From contig NZ_ATAY01000098.1 in assembly GCF_000421965.1 (NCBI RefSeq), forward strand, positions 124,001-188,000: a stretch of DNA of 64,000 nucleotides, given 5' to 3'. The translations under genes were made by a program, and so were the position numbers. A model generated the notes under the pieces. That model had not been told where the DNA came from and ran no database searches. It saw only the letters and a list, made by a program, of their open reading frames with translations. Below are positions 50,897 to 57,626 of this stretch, in pieces (position 1 is the first letter of the stretch; each line of letters begins with the position of its first letter). The stretch is from Ruminiclostridium papyrosolvens C7 (GTDB lineage: Bacteria > Bacillota > Clostridia > Acetivibrionales > DSM-1351).

Positions 50897-51109
50897 TTAT
50901 GCCGATTTTTGCAATTCTTCAGGGTCTATTTCTAGTACTGAAATAATCTTATGTATGTACTTCTCGCCAGTCCTATCCCCGTAAAGGATTAGGTTTAAAT
51001 ATTTGTTGCTTGTTCCTACCTTTTCAGCAAGCAAAACCTGTGTCATACCTTTTTCTATAAGCCTCTTTTTTACAGTCATTCCAAACTGTGTGAGTTGCCT
51101 TTTTCGCAT
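50897..51109 (-). CDS. XRE-type helix-turn-helix protein (Ner/Cro-like)
   Basis: 70 residues from the ATG at 51109: MRKRQLTQFGMTVKKRLIEK, then GMTQVLLAEKVGTSNKYLNL. Compact single HTH followed by a short C-terminus. In Mu, Ner occupies the equivalent position (early, divergent from c) and turns off early transcription; function inferred from place and fold. Confidence 0.78.
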   Translation of the reverse strand: MRKRQLTQFGMTVKKRLIEKGMTQVLLAEKVGTSNKYLNLILYGDRTGEKYIHKIISVLEIDPEELQKSA

Positions 51110-51192
51110 CAAGCATCCTCCTTCCCGTCTCTTAGATGTACTTCAAATTGGTTTACTAAGACGGCCATTGTGCCGACTCATTGCTACAAAGT

Positions 51193-51435
51193 TTAATAAA
51201 CAGGAGAATAACCTTTATCCAACAACCTAATCCCTTGAAGTTCAGCTTCTTCAGCTTCTTTTGCCTTAACCATAGTGATTAATTCCTCTACAATTTCACA
51301 GTCCCTGACAGCTTCAGAATGTTCATTTCTATAACCTTCTTTTGGTGTATCCATCTCATATGTCATGGAATAACATAAGCGATTATGCCATGCTAAGTCC
51401 TTTCGCTCCAATAAGTATTGAAGTGTAGTTTTCAT
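51193..51435 (-). CDS. Hypothetical early protein
   Basis: 80 residues, MKTTLQYLLERKDLAWHNRL, with the middle ACID-rich CEIVEELITMVKAKEAEEAE. Start chosen at the ATG at 51435, six bases after GGAGG; longer frames have no site. Unrecognised. Confidence 0.5.
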   Translation of the reverse strand: MKTTLQYLLERKDLAWHNRLCYSMTYEMDTPKEGYRNEHSEAVRDCEIVEELITMVKAKEAEEAELQGIRLLDKGYSPVY

Positions 51436-51511
51436 TTTCATCCTCCTTGACTTGTCGCTTCTTTTCCACTTGATGGGGAAATATATCATGTTTTCCCAGA
51501 GTTCTTATGCA

Positions 51512-51586
51512 TCATATCAAGTCCTTCTTTTGTATCCCTAATGACGAGCCCAATTTTCCAATTAAGCCGACCTCACCGTATTTCAA
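51512..51586 (-). CDS. Possible 24-residue leader peptide gene
   Basis: The peptide MKYGEVGLIGKLGSSLGIQK + KDLI starts at a TTG with a strong GGAGGTGAT site 3-12 bases upstream. It is the first reading frame downstream of the early promoter. Too short for a family. Confidence 0.35.
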   Translation of the reverse strand: MKYGEVGLIGKLGSSLGIQKKDLI

Positions 51587-51749
51587 AATATCACCTCCAA
51601 ATTATTTTTAGCACCATATAGGCAAGAGTGCTCATTTGTTGGATATATGAATGCATTTGGAAAAATATTGAAAATCTTTCCGAGAAAAATCTCGCATTCG
51701 AGAACATACTGTGTTAATATATTTCTGATGTATTTATCTATCTTAGTTA

Positions 51750-51796
51750 ATTTTATACCACAAATGAGAACTTGTCAATATAATAGTTCTCATTTG
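51750..51796 (-). promoter_or_regulatory. Early promoter with operator of the Mu-like prophage
   Basis: On the minus strand, TTGACA (51773-51778) and TAAAAT (51750-51755) are separated by 17 bases. The spacer is covered by a perfect inverted repeat, CAAATGAGAAC (51761-51771) and GTTCTCATTTG (51786-51796). A related half-site GCTCATTTGTTG lies near 51614. The repeat is the likely operator of the divergent repressor. Confidence 0.72.
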
Positions 51797-51841
51797 TATG
51801 ACTTTTAATTGTGACTTTGTAAGTAGAAAGGGGGCTTTACC

Positions 51842-52288
51842 ATGATTGAGAACTTTGAGGGTGTGGGAGATAGAATATCCTCTCAGATGAAAAAATTAAA
51901 AATAAAACAAGTTGACATATGCAAAGATACCGAAATATCCAAGAATGCAATTAGTAATTATGTGAACGGAAATAGAATACCTGATACTTTATCTAGTTAT
52001 AAACTTTCTAAAGCTCTAAAAGTTTCTATGGAATGGTTATTAACTGGAGAAGATAGCTCAGCTCCCTCAAGTGAGAACTTAGAGAGTACTACAGAAAGTT
52101 TATCGGAAATAGAACAAGAATTGATTCAGGAATTCAGACAGTTAACTGACCGAGATAAAAAAGAGGTGACTACTTTTGTAAAGTTTAAACGGAACTTGGA
52201 GAAGGGTCGTGCGGCTCTGCCATCGTCGACCTTGAACAATGGAGAGAACGACACAGGGGAGGAAGCCGCAACAAGTGAAATAGCTTGA
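51842..52288 (+). CDS. Repressor (XRE-family) of the Mu-like prophage
   Basis: 148 residues with an N-terminal HTH (MKKLKIKQVDICKDTEISKN, AISNYVNGNRIPDTLSSYKL then SKALKVSMEWLLTGED) and a C-terminal helical oligomerisation part. It is divergent from the early operon and transcribed toward the phage left end, the place of Mu c. The start has GAAAGGGG at 8 bases. Confidence 0.85.
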   Translation: MIENFEGVGDRISSQMKKLKIKQVDICKDTEISKNAISNYVNGNRIPDTLSSYKLSKALKVSMEWLLTGEDSSAPSSENLESTTESLSEIEQELIQEFRQLTDRDKKEVTTFVKFKRNLEKGRAALPSSTLNNGENDTGEEAATSEIA

Positions 52289-52900
52289 TTTTTTTATCTA
52301 TATTTGATGGATTATTCTATCATTTTTTTGCAGAATTCATTACATGTTTTTTTTAACCTCTTATTAACACTGAAACGCTTGATAACGGTGCATTTCTGCA
52401 TTTTACTTTCAAATGTTTCATTTTGCGGAATTGATTTTTATTTATTTTATTATGTGTAATAGTAATCCCGCACGTTTTTCGCACGACGTATTTATCATTT
52501 GAGCATCTGCAAACGCTTAATTCTACAGGCTTTTATTTTTACATATCAAATATGTTAATGTTTCGCACGCTGCGTTAGCACGCTACTGATATCGACTTTT
52601 ATAATGTGCACTGATATAATACATACATGGGCCGTGATGACATTCTTTATCCTCTATGCTGCTAGTACTTCCAGAATGTTTGAGCGGTCCTTCTTGTTTA
52701 ATTACAAGGATTCTAGACGTTTAGCTTGTTCACAGAAAGTATAAAAAAAATAGCACCGTATTAATCAATGCTATTCTCATTATATTTGTCCAACGAATCT
52801 TTTATTATCTCTTACAAACCCGCATAAATACTGAGGTTTCTCGTCACCTCTCGTAGTATCCCGTGTTATCTCGGTGTGTCAATTATGTTGTCTGAGTACA
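52289..52900. promoter_or_regulatory. Left end region of the Mu-like prophage (no gene)
   Basis: 612 bases without reading frames. It holds TGTTTCATTTTGCGGAA (52414-52430), which begins like the classical Mu A-protein site (YGTTTCAYT). Four GCACG motifs follow (52470, 52481, 52565, 52578), and CGTTAGCACGC at 52573-52583 is shared with the central palindrome. There is also a minus-strand terminator (52743-52775), and the terminus TGTACTCAGACAACATAATT reads inward from 52900. Probably holds transposase and host-factor sites. Confidence 0.6.
52743..52775 (-). terminator. Minus-strand terminator inside the Mu-like left end
   Basis: AATAGCA (52749-52755) pairs with TGCTATT (52769-52775). On the minus strand it is followed by TTTTTTTTAT. 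It would stop siphophage early transcription entering the Mu-like element from the right. Confidence 0.65.
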
Positions 52901-52905
52901 CAAGT
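52901..52905. repeat. Target-site duplication CAAGT (right copy)
   Basis: Follows the terminal ...TGAGTACA of the Mu-like prophage and matches 22238-22242. Joining the flanks gives one continuous siphophage intergenic sequence. Confidence 0.82.
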
Positions 52906-52958
52906 CATCTTTCACCGCACTATTAAATTTTCAAGGTTCAACCAACTCAAAATTTCTG

Positions 52959-53159
52959 TTACCCTATTACTCTTTTTTTACACCTGTTGTTTAGTATCAA
53001 GTAGTTTAAAATAGCGGTTTCAGCCTTCTGTTTGCAATTCAATTTATTCACCTTGTTTCCTCTGCCTTTCTCCGCTAGAAGCATATCTTGTGCAATTCTA
53101 TCAATTGATTTACCGCTCCTAAATTCAGAAACAATTAAGGTGTCAGTGTATTCAACCAT
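52959..53159 (-). CDS. Small siphophage early protein
   Basis: 66 residues from the ATG at 53159 (MVEYTDTLIVSEFRSGKSID), nine bases after GGAGTGAT. Basic second half (NKVNKLNCKQKAETAILNYL). Unrecognised. It is the last early gene before the Mu-like insertion, 54 bases from the target duplication. Confidence 0.55.
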   Translation of the reverse strand: MVEYTDTLIVSEFRSGKSIDRIAQDMLLAEKGRGNKVNKLNCKQKAETAILNYLILNNRCKKRVIG

Positions 53160-53209
53160 AAAAATATCACTCCATTTCCTTCTCAATCTATTTCTAAATT
53201 TTTATATTT

Positions 53210-54022
53210 TCAGCCCGTGTTATTGAAGAACCCATCAAAGTATTCGTCTCCGTATGTCCTCTGTTCAAAGTTGCTCCTGTTAGATGGCTGCTCCTTTTTC
53301 TGAGAGGAAAACAAGGTACTGTTCTTTTCCCATGTCCTTACACAAGCTTTCCAATCCTTCACTTTTGATTTACCTCTCGTCCATCCGTTAGCTATGTAAT
53401 GGTCAACAAATTTTTCAGGATCCACACTATTATTTCGTTCCTGACAATAATCTTGTACTTCCTCAAGTGTAGGTGGAACAAATTTTTGTGTTTTAGGATT
53501 TGACACATATATATCTTTTAATTCTTTTATATTCTTAATATTCTTTATATTCTTTTTATTTGGTTCTCGGTTGGTTTTCTGTTGGTTATTTTGTTGGTTG
53601 TCGATATCCTTTAAAGCCTTATCATTACTAGCGTTGCCGTTGGTTGTTTCGTTGGTTATGTTTTGGCGTATATTTACCCTATCAGTGTCCAAAGTGTCAT
53701 TTGACTGGTACTTCTCCCAGTTTACAACCGTAATAACAGAATACCTTCTGCCTACAGTGTCAAGTGTGATCATTGAATCCTGCTTCAAGAGGTCAATAAT
53801 GCTTCTAAGCTTACCTTCTGGAATATTAAGTAGCCTACTCCATTCAGGACGGCCATAAATTAGCTGCCCTGAATGAATAGTCACCATTGTTCCCTTACAG
53901 GGCTTTTTATAGTCTTTGTATGCAGCACTAAGGAGAATATAGTTCCAAACTTTAAAAGCATATGCATCTTGAAAAACCCAATGATCAACAATATTTCTAT
54001 ATTCTTTTATAAACCCTTGTAT
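53210..54022 (-). CDS. Replication initiation / replisome organiser protein, probable ATA start
   Basis: 270 residues if started at ATA (54022), directly after GGGGGCGG at usual spacing. The N-terminal IQGFIKEYRNIVDHWVFQDA, then WNYILLSAAYKDY, TIHSGQLIYGRPEWSRLLNI and YSVITVVNWEKYQ, is the phage replication protein N-terminal winged-helix domain, normally starting M-GFI--YR. A long Asn/Lys-rich linker (NQQNNQQKTNREPNKKNIKN) leads to a C-terminal FVDHYIANGWTRGKSKVKDW motif of DnaD-like/replication proteins. The first ATG in frame (53887) would remove ~45 conserved residues. Confidence 0.72.
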   Translation of the reverse strand: MQGFIKEYRNIVDHWVFQDAYAFKVWNYILLSAAYKDYKKPCKGTMVTIHSGQLIYGRPEWSRLLNIPEGKLRSIIDLLKQDSMITLDTVGRRYSVITVVNWEKYQSNDTLDTDRVNIRQNITNETTNGNASNDKALKDIDNQQNNQQKTNREPNKKNIKNIKNIKELKDIYVSNPKTQKFVPPTLEEVQDYCQERNNSVDPEKFVDHYIANGWTRGKSKVKDWKACVRTWEKNSTLFSSQKKEQPSNRSNFEQRTYGDEYFDGFFNNTG

Positions 54023-54126
54023 ATTACCGCCCCCTGTATATTTGAACTACAGCCCCCGCTAAATCAAATAATGAAAGTTGCTTTGGCTGAAGAAATATTT
54101 CTTATAACAAAACCTTATCAAACTGC

Positions 54127-54378
54127 TCATTCCTTCACTCCCTCACTTATATCAGCTATACAATGAGGACATATATTTTTACCCTTAAAATTAGTTATAT
54201 TCTTGGCATTACCGCAGAATATGCAAGCCGGCTCATACTTTTTCAAAATAATAGTTTCTTCATCCACAAAAATCTCTAAAGCATCCTTCTCCTCAATATC
54301 AAGTGTTCTTCTCAGCTCAACTGGTAAAACAACTCTACCCAACTCATCAACTTTTCTTACAATACCTGTAGCTTTCAT
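54127..54378 (-). CDS. AbrB/SpoVT-type regulator with C-terminal zinc ribbon
   Basis: 83 residues: MKATGIVRKVDELGRVVLPV then ELRRTLDIEEKDALEIFVDE is the AbrB swapped-hairpin DNA-binding domain. CIFCGNAKNI and KNICPHCIADI form two Cys pairs like a small zinc ribbon. Such proteins are frequent in clostridial phages and act as transition-state type regulators. Single gene with its own upstream region. Confidence 0.88.
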   Translation of the reverse strand: MKATGIVRKVDELGRVVLPVELRRTLDIEEKDALEIFVDEETIILKKYEPACIFCGNAKNITNFKGKNICPHCIADISEGVKE

Positions 54379-54519
54379 ATAATTAAATCCTCCTTAGAAT
54401 TTGTAATATTATAAATAACTCAATATTCCTATTCGACCTTCTAAATAGGCAGCATTGTGTGTTTATACTCATTGACACATGCCAACTGCCCATGCTAGAA
54501 TCAAATTAACGTTTTTATC
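54379..54519. other. Intergenic region upstream of the AbrB-like gene
   Basis: About 140 bases with TTGCC/TATAA-like AT-rich sequence and no frame; likely holds the AbrB-like gene promoter and 3' end of the small upstream gene. Confidence 0.3.
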
Positions 54520-54639
54520 TTAGCGGCTTTCAATAGCTGCTTTTTTTATGTCTTTTTCTACTAAAACAATCTTTCTGTCTCCATCATAGGAAACACTCAA
54601 GCCCAGCTTTCTGAGCAATAATGCAAGTTTGACTGTCAT
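54520..54639 (-). CDS. Small early siphophage protein
   Basis: 39 residues: MTVKLALLLRKLGLSVSYDG then DRKIVLVEKDIKKAAIESR. GGGAGGG lies 10 bases before the ATG. It is separated from the XRE gene by only 15 bases. Too short for a family; reading frame and ribosome-binding site suggest it is real. Confidence 0.5.
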   Translation of the reverse strand: MTVKLALLLRKLGLSVSYDGDRKIVLVEKDIKKAAIESR

Positions 54640-54654
54640 AAACTCTGTCCCTCC

Positions 54655-55164
54655 CTACAAACACACAAGACCTTCGTCAATATATCCGCAGTTTACTTCC
54701 CTTATCAGACTTTCAAGCTCACCAACACCATACTCCCTGATAAGCTGTTCTTTAAGGGTTTCAATCCAGTATTCAGCCTCCAATATTTCCTTGACCATCT
54801 TCCGCATACGCGACATATCAGTGTTTGTGACACTCTGGTATGCAAACTCCTTGAGACTGTTCACATGCTCCTCGGCTTCCTTCATATTCCTAACAGTAAT
54901 GGCAGTCAGATTTTTAGGCATCTTATTTGGAAGTATGAAATTCAGTTTCCTTCCTATAGGACAATTACATTTGCAGTGTGCATTCAGCAGAGCAGGTTCA
55001 TTATAAAGCCGGGCCATATTAAAAACATTCTGAGGATCAGGCATTGTTTCGCCATTCTCCATATTTGAAAGAGTCTGCCGTGTGACGTGTAGCTTTCCGG
55101 CGGCTTCCTTTGTGCCAAGCCCACAAGTGATCCGGGCCTGCCGTGCAATTTCTCCAAACTTCAT
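54655..55164 (-). CDS. XRE-family HTH protein with helical C-terminus
   Basis: 169 residues from the ATG at 55164, 8 bases after GGAGG. HTH: MKFGEIARQARITCGLGTKE, AAGKLHVTRQTLSNMENGET. It has a CKCNCPIG cysteine cluster near 80-87 and a helical C-terminal domain (MKEAEEHVNSLKEFAYQSVT; RMRKMVKEILEAEYWIETLK). An early regulator or antirepressor-type protein of the siphophage; the exact role is unknown. Confidence 0.7.
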   Translation of the reverse strand: MKFGEIARQARITCGLGTKEAAGKLHVTRQTLSNMENGETMPDPQNVFNMARLYNEPALLNAHCKCNCPIGRKLNFILPNKMPKNLTAITVRNMKEAEEHVNSLKEFAYQSVTNTDMSRMRKMVKEILEAEYWIETLKEQLIREYGVGELESLIREVNCGYIDEGLVCL

Positions 55165-55276
55165 TTTACTTTCACCTCCTATTCGTAAAGTAGAAATGTA
55201 CCAACTGAAATAGACTTGCAATGTAGCTGGTAATATAATGGCATTGTCAAACCACTTCATACCAAGCCTTCACTTC

Positions 55277-55537
55277 TCAAGCCCCTTCCGCCCGGTGTTC
55301 CAGTCCTTGGGGAGTTCTCTCCCTCTCCTGCATCTTCAAATCCTCAAGCATCTTGCCAACATAGCTGTCAACATCTCCGACTGTAGCCCTCAAAAGCTTG
55401 TTGGTATGTTCCTCAAGTGTTATCTCCGGCACTTCCCCATATGGCTCATAAGTCTCGGAAAGCTTTTCCCCTGTTTTCCTGTCAATCGATACCTTATGGA
55501 TGTACTGCTTAACCTTCACATCTGCTTCAACTGCCAC
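55277..55537 (-). CDS. Hypothetical early protein
   Basis: 86 residues from a GTG at 55537, eight bases after GGAGG, overlapping the XRE stop codon by 11 bases. Acidic, with VSIDRKTGEKLSETYEPYGE then VPEITLEEHTNKLLRATV. Unrecognised. An alternative ATG at 55543 is too close to the ribosome-binding site. Confidence 0.5.
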   Translation of the reverse strand: MAVEADVKVKQYIHKVSIDRKTGEKLSETYEPYGEVPEITLEEHTNKLLRATVGDVDSYVGKMLEDLKMQERERTPQGLEHRAEGA

Positions 55538-55751
55538 TTCCATCACCTCCGGCAATATAGAATACTTCTCCCAGCTCCTTCCCAAAGAATAAGCAAACTT
55601 TCAGCATAAGACCCGGCCCGGGAGAAAACCTCTGGTTCTCAAGCTTGGATAAATATGTACGGGTCACTCCCAAGACTTCTGAAAGTTCCTCCTGATTAAG
55701 TCCTCTGGACTCCCGTAATTTTTGAATATTGTTTTTGATAGGAATGTTCAT
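55527..55751 (-). CDS. XRE-family HTH protein
   Basis: 74 residues: NIQKLRESRGLNQEELSEVL then GVTRTYLSKLENQRFSPGPG. Single HTH domain plus a short hydrophobic tail (LMLKVCLFFGKELGEVFYI). It is the second gene of the early operon downstream of the cro-like gene. A degenerate partial copy of its 3' half lies at 56633-56715. Confidence 0.8.
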   Translation of the reverse strand: MNIPIKNNIQKLRESRGLNQEELSEVLGVTRTYLSKLENQRFSPGPGLMLKVCLFFGKELGEVFYIAGGDGSGS

Positions 55752-55765
55752 ATTTCCCTTGCCTC

Positions 55766-56005
55766 CTATGCGGATTCTTGCTTCTTAATGTAGCAACGGT
55801 TCCCAAAAAAAATTTCCTCCGGAAATGCTTCTTCAATAGTGACACCAAAAGCATCTGATATTTTATGTGCAACCTCAAAGCTTGGGTTCCTTTCTCCATT
55901 CTCAATAAACCCATAATGACTTCTATTAATGGCAACCATATCTGCAACTTGAACCTGAGTTAAGTTACTTTTTTTTCTAAGGGTAATAAGTTTTTCTCTC
56001 TTCAT
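55766..56005 (-). CDS. Cro-like XRE protein of the siphophage
   Basis: 79 residues from the ATG at 56005, after CAGGAGG. HTH: MKREKLITLRKKSNLTQVQV, ADMVAINRSHYGFIENGERN then PSFEVAHKISDAFGVTIEEA. First gene of the rightward-equivalent early operon, divergent from the repressor at 56157. Classical cro position. Confidence 0.82.
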   Translation of the reverse strand: MKREKLITLRKKSNLTQVQVADMVAINRSHYGFIENGERNPSFEVAHKISDAFGVTIEEAFPEEIFFGNRCYIKKQESA

Positions 56006-56030
56006 TCTAACCTCCTGCGACATATTGTAG

Positions 56031-56133
56031 CTTTAATAAGTATTATAATGCTACTTATTGTAGCTGTCAATATGAAATTATACTTTTTGCTTCTTTTTGT
56101 AGCAGTTATTTCAATGCTACAATTTGTAGTATA
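56031..56133. promoter_or_regulatory. Divergent immunity promoter/operator region
   Basis: Minus-strand promoter with perfect consensus: TTGACA (56065-56070) and TATAAT (56042-56047), 17-base spacer. The spacer and flanks carry repeated half-sites TTGTAGC / GCTACAA (near 56035, 56050, 56059, 56096, 56115 and a variant TTTGTAG near 56123). A plus-strand repressor promoter (TATACAAT near 56130) overlaps the last of them. Typical cro-repressor switch. Confidence 0.82.
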
Positions 56134-56156
56134 CAATTAATTTAGAGGTGTAAATA

Positions 56157-56501
56157 ATGCTAAAAGTACGTATTTCACAATTACGCAAAGAGGTTAACTT
56201 AACTCAAGAAGAACTATCTAAAAAACTAAAAATAACTCGCTCCGCTTTATCCCTTTATGAACTTGGGAAAAGAGACCCCGATACTGAAACTTTAAATCTG
56301 CTGGCAGACTTTTTTCATGTTTCCGTTGACTACCTTCTCGGACGTACTGATATTCGTGATTTATCAGAATCAAAAGTTGAAACCAGAGCATACCATAATC
56401 TTGATGTTGCTGGCCTGCCGGACGAAGCCATAAAAAAGGTTGAGGATTATATTGAACTGGTAAAGCTAAAATATAACCCGGATGGGAGTTTGAAAAAGTA
56501 A
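56157..56501 (+). CDS. Siphophage repressor 1 (XRE-family)
   Basis: 114 residues. HTH: ISQLRKEVNLTQEELSKKLK, ITRSALSLYELGKRDPDTET then LNLLADFFHVSVDYLLGRTD. The C-terminal ~50 residues (TRAYHNLDVAGLPDEAIKKV, EDYIELVKLKYNPDGS) are shared with the next repressor. Divergent from the cro-like gene across the operator region; the expected repressor. Confidence 0.85.
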   Translation: MLKVRISQLRKEVNLTQEELSKKLKITRSALSLYELGKRDPDTETLNLLADFFHVSVDYLLGRTDIRDLSESKVETRAYHNLDVAGLPDEAIKKVEDYIELVKLKYNPDGSLKK

Positions 56502-56980
56502 GTAAATTATAAATAAAAAGTACAAGCCATTTGGGTCTAAGTTATTGTTATTTTGTATTTATTAAGGGTACTGTCTAAAATACATGAACCACTTTACTAA
56601 AGGAGTACATATGCATCCAATAAATAAGTATAATACAGAATACTTCTCCCAACTCCTTGCCAAAAAATAAGCAAACTTTCTACATAAACCCGGTTTCGGA
56701 GAAAACTTCTGGTTTTCAATCTTGGCTAAATTCAAAACCCAAGACCTCAGCAATCGCTTTTGCTGTATCATGTGAAGGTCTCACACTTTCAGTTTCAAAT
56801 TTACTAATCAGGCTTCTCTCAACACCTATCTTTTGTGGGAGCTTTTCCCGTGATAAGTCTGAGTTTTCTCTAATGGTTTTAAACCACTTCATTTCTAATT
56901 TACCGCCATATCAATTGAATGGTAATGTTCACATTTACGAGGTGAAAATAATTCACATGCAATAATAAAGAGGTGTACTT
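56502..56980. other. Region between repressors with degenerate HTH sequences
   Basis: Apart from the short XRE frame at 56716-56892, the 56633-56715 stretch encodes IENQKFSPKPGLCRKFAYFL, a decayed copy of the 3' part of the 55527-55751 gene (LENQRFSPGPG...). This indicates an ancestral duplication of the immunity block. The remainder (56502-56630) is AT-rich without features. Confidence 0.6.
56716..56892 (-). CDS. Short XRE-family HTH protein
   Basis: 58 residues: MKWFKTIRENSDLSREKLPQ, KIGVERSLISKFETESVRPS then HDTAKAIAEVLGFEFSQD. A complete HTH but with a weak upstream site (GGCGGTAAAT at 14 bases) and no room for an oligomerisation domain. It is divergent from the second repressor, the cro-like position of a second switch. 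Could be functional or a remnant fused to the decayed copy following it. Confidence 0.55.
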   Translation of the reverse strand: MKWFKTIRENSDLSREKLPQKIGVERSLISKFETESVRPSHDTAKAIAEVLGFEFSQD

Positions 56981-57331
56981 ATGGAAGAAAAATTACTTCG
57001 GAAATTAAGAAAATCAAAAAAACTGACCCAAGCAGATGTGGCTTCTGCTCTTGAAATTGGAAGAAGCACGTATACTAAATATGAGTCCGGAAAAAGTAAA
57101 CCAGTCTCCGAAATGCTAATCAAAATAGCTGATTATTTCGGTGTTTCTGTTGATTACCTTCTTGGACGTACTGATATTCGCAATTATCAGGAATCAAAAA
57201 TTAAAACAAAAGCATATCACAATCTTGATGTTACTGGCTTGCCGGATGAAGCAGTAAAGCAAGTGGAAGATTATATAGAACTTATAAAACTTAAATATAA
57301 ACCGGATGGGAGTTATAAAAAAGGCTTGTAA
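56981..57331 (+). CDS. Siphophage repressor 2 (XRE-family paralogue)
   Basis: 116 residues. Its HTH half (LRKLRKSKKLTQADVASALE, IGRSTYTKYESGKSKPVSEM) differs strongly from repressor 1. From FGVSVDYLLGRTDIRNYQES onward it is nearly the same (KAYHNLDVTGLPDEAVKQVE). Different DNA-binding heads on a common tail suggest two immunity specificities. Ends before a strong terminator. Confidence 0.82.
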   Translation: MEEKLLRKLRKSKKLTQADVASALEIGRSTYTKYESGKSKPVSEMLIKIADYFGVSVDYLLGRTDIRNYQESKIKTKAYHNLDVTGLPDEAVKQVEDYIELIKLKYKPDGSYKKGL

Positions 57332-57339
57332 AATATAAG

Positions 57340-57370
57340 AAGAACAGTTATTGCTGTTCTTTTTATATTT
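57340..57370 (+). terminator. Terminator after the second repressor
   Basis: AAGAACAG (57340-57347) pairs with CTGTTCTT (57354-57361) followed by TTTATATTTTTT. Confidence 0.8.
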
Positions 57371-57566
57371 TTTATTTCTAAATTATCTATAAAATATTAT
57401 CTATAAAATAAAATTGGGGCTTATTTTGCATAACCATTCCTTGTAGGGATTATGATTATTTCAGTACCAGTTGTCAATTAAACATTCCCCGCTATTATTT
57501 TACTATTTACATTAATTTTCTCATCAGTTTTTCAATATAATATCTTATTTATTTAATTTATAACAT

Positions 57567-57599
57567 ATTATACCATTTATTTGAAATAACTGGTATAAT
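57567..57599 (+). promoter_or_regulatory. Operator-like inverted repeat over the AIPR gene promoter
   Basis: Perfect 9-bp arms ATTATACCA (57567-57575) and TGGTATAAT (57591-57599). The right arm contains an extended -10 (TGGTATAAT), and the GGAGGG ribosome-binding site follows at about 57617. A repressor bound here would block the promoter. Confidence 0.55.
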
Positions 57600-57626
57600 T
57601 GATGAGTATATAATAGGAGGGTTTAA

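Larger units (their letters stand above)
22243..52900 (-). mobile_element. Mu-like transposable prophage (30,658 bp), inserted in the siphophage
   Basis: Both ends start TGTA reading inward (22243 on plus; 52900 on minus). They align over their first 26 bases without gaps at 17 positions, including TTG-CACA at positions 19-26, and are flanked by CAAGT direct repeats. The interior encodes MuA, MuB, Gam, GemA, Mor, a Mu-type portal, MuF, protease/scaffold, head, sheath, tube, tape measure and baseplate in Mu order. The phage left end (repressor side) is at high coordinate. Siphophage genes flank it on both sides: the DUF2691/sigma/terminase block at low coordinates, and replication and immunity genes at high coordinates. 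Two A-run indels disable its terminase and a morphogenesis gene. Confidence 0.92.

Noticed and set aside
52669-52706. Alternative Mu-like left end at TGTAATTAAACAAG... with TTTGAGCGG matching the right end
   Set aside because: No matching 5-bp duplication follows it, whereas 52900 gives TGTA, a better ungapped end alignment and CAAGT on both sides.
57340-57361. GAACAG...CTGTTC after the second repressor as a LexA box
   Set aside because: Spacing is wrong for GAAC-N4-GTTC and it has a U-tract, so it is a terminator.
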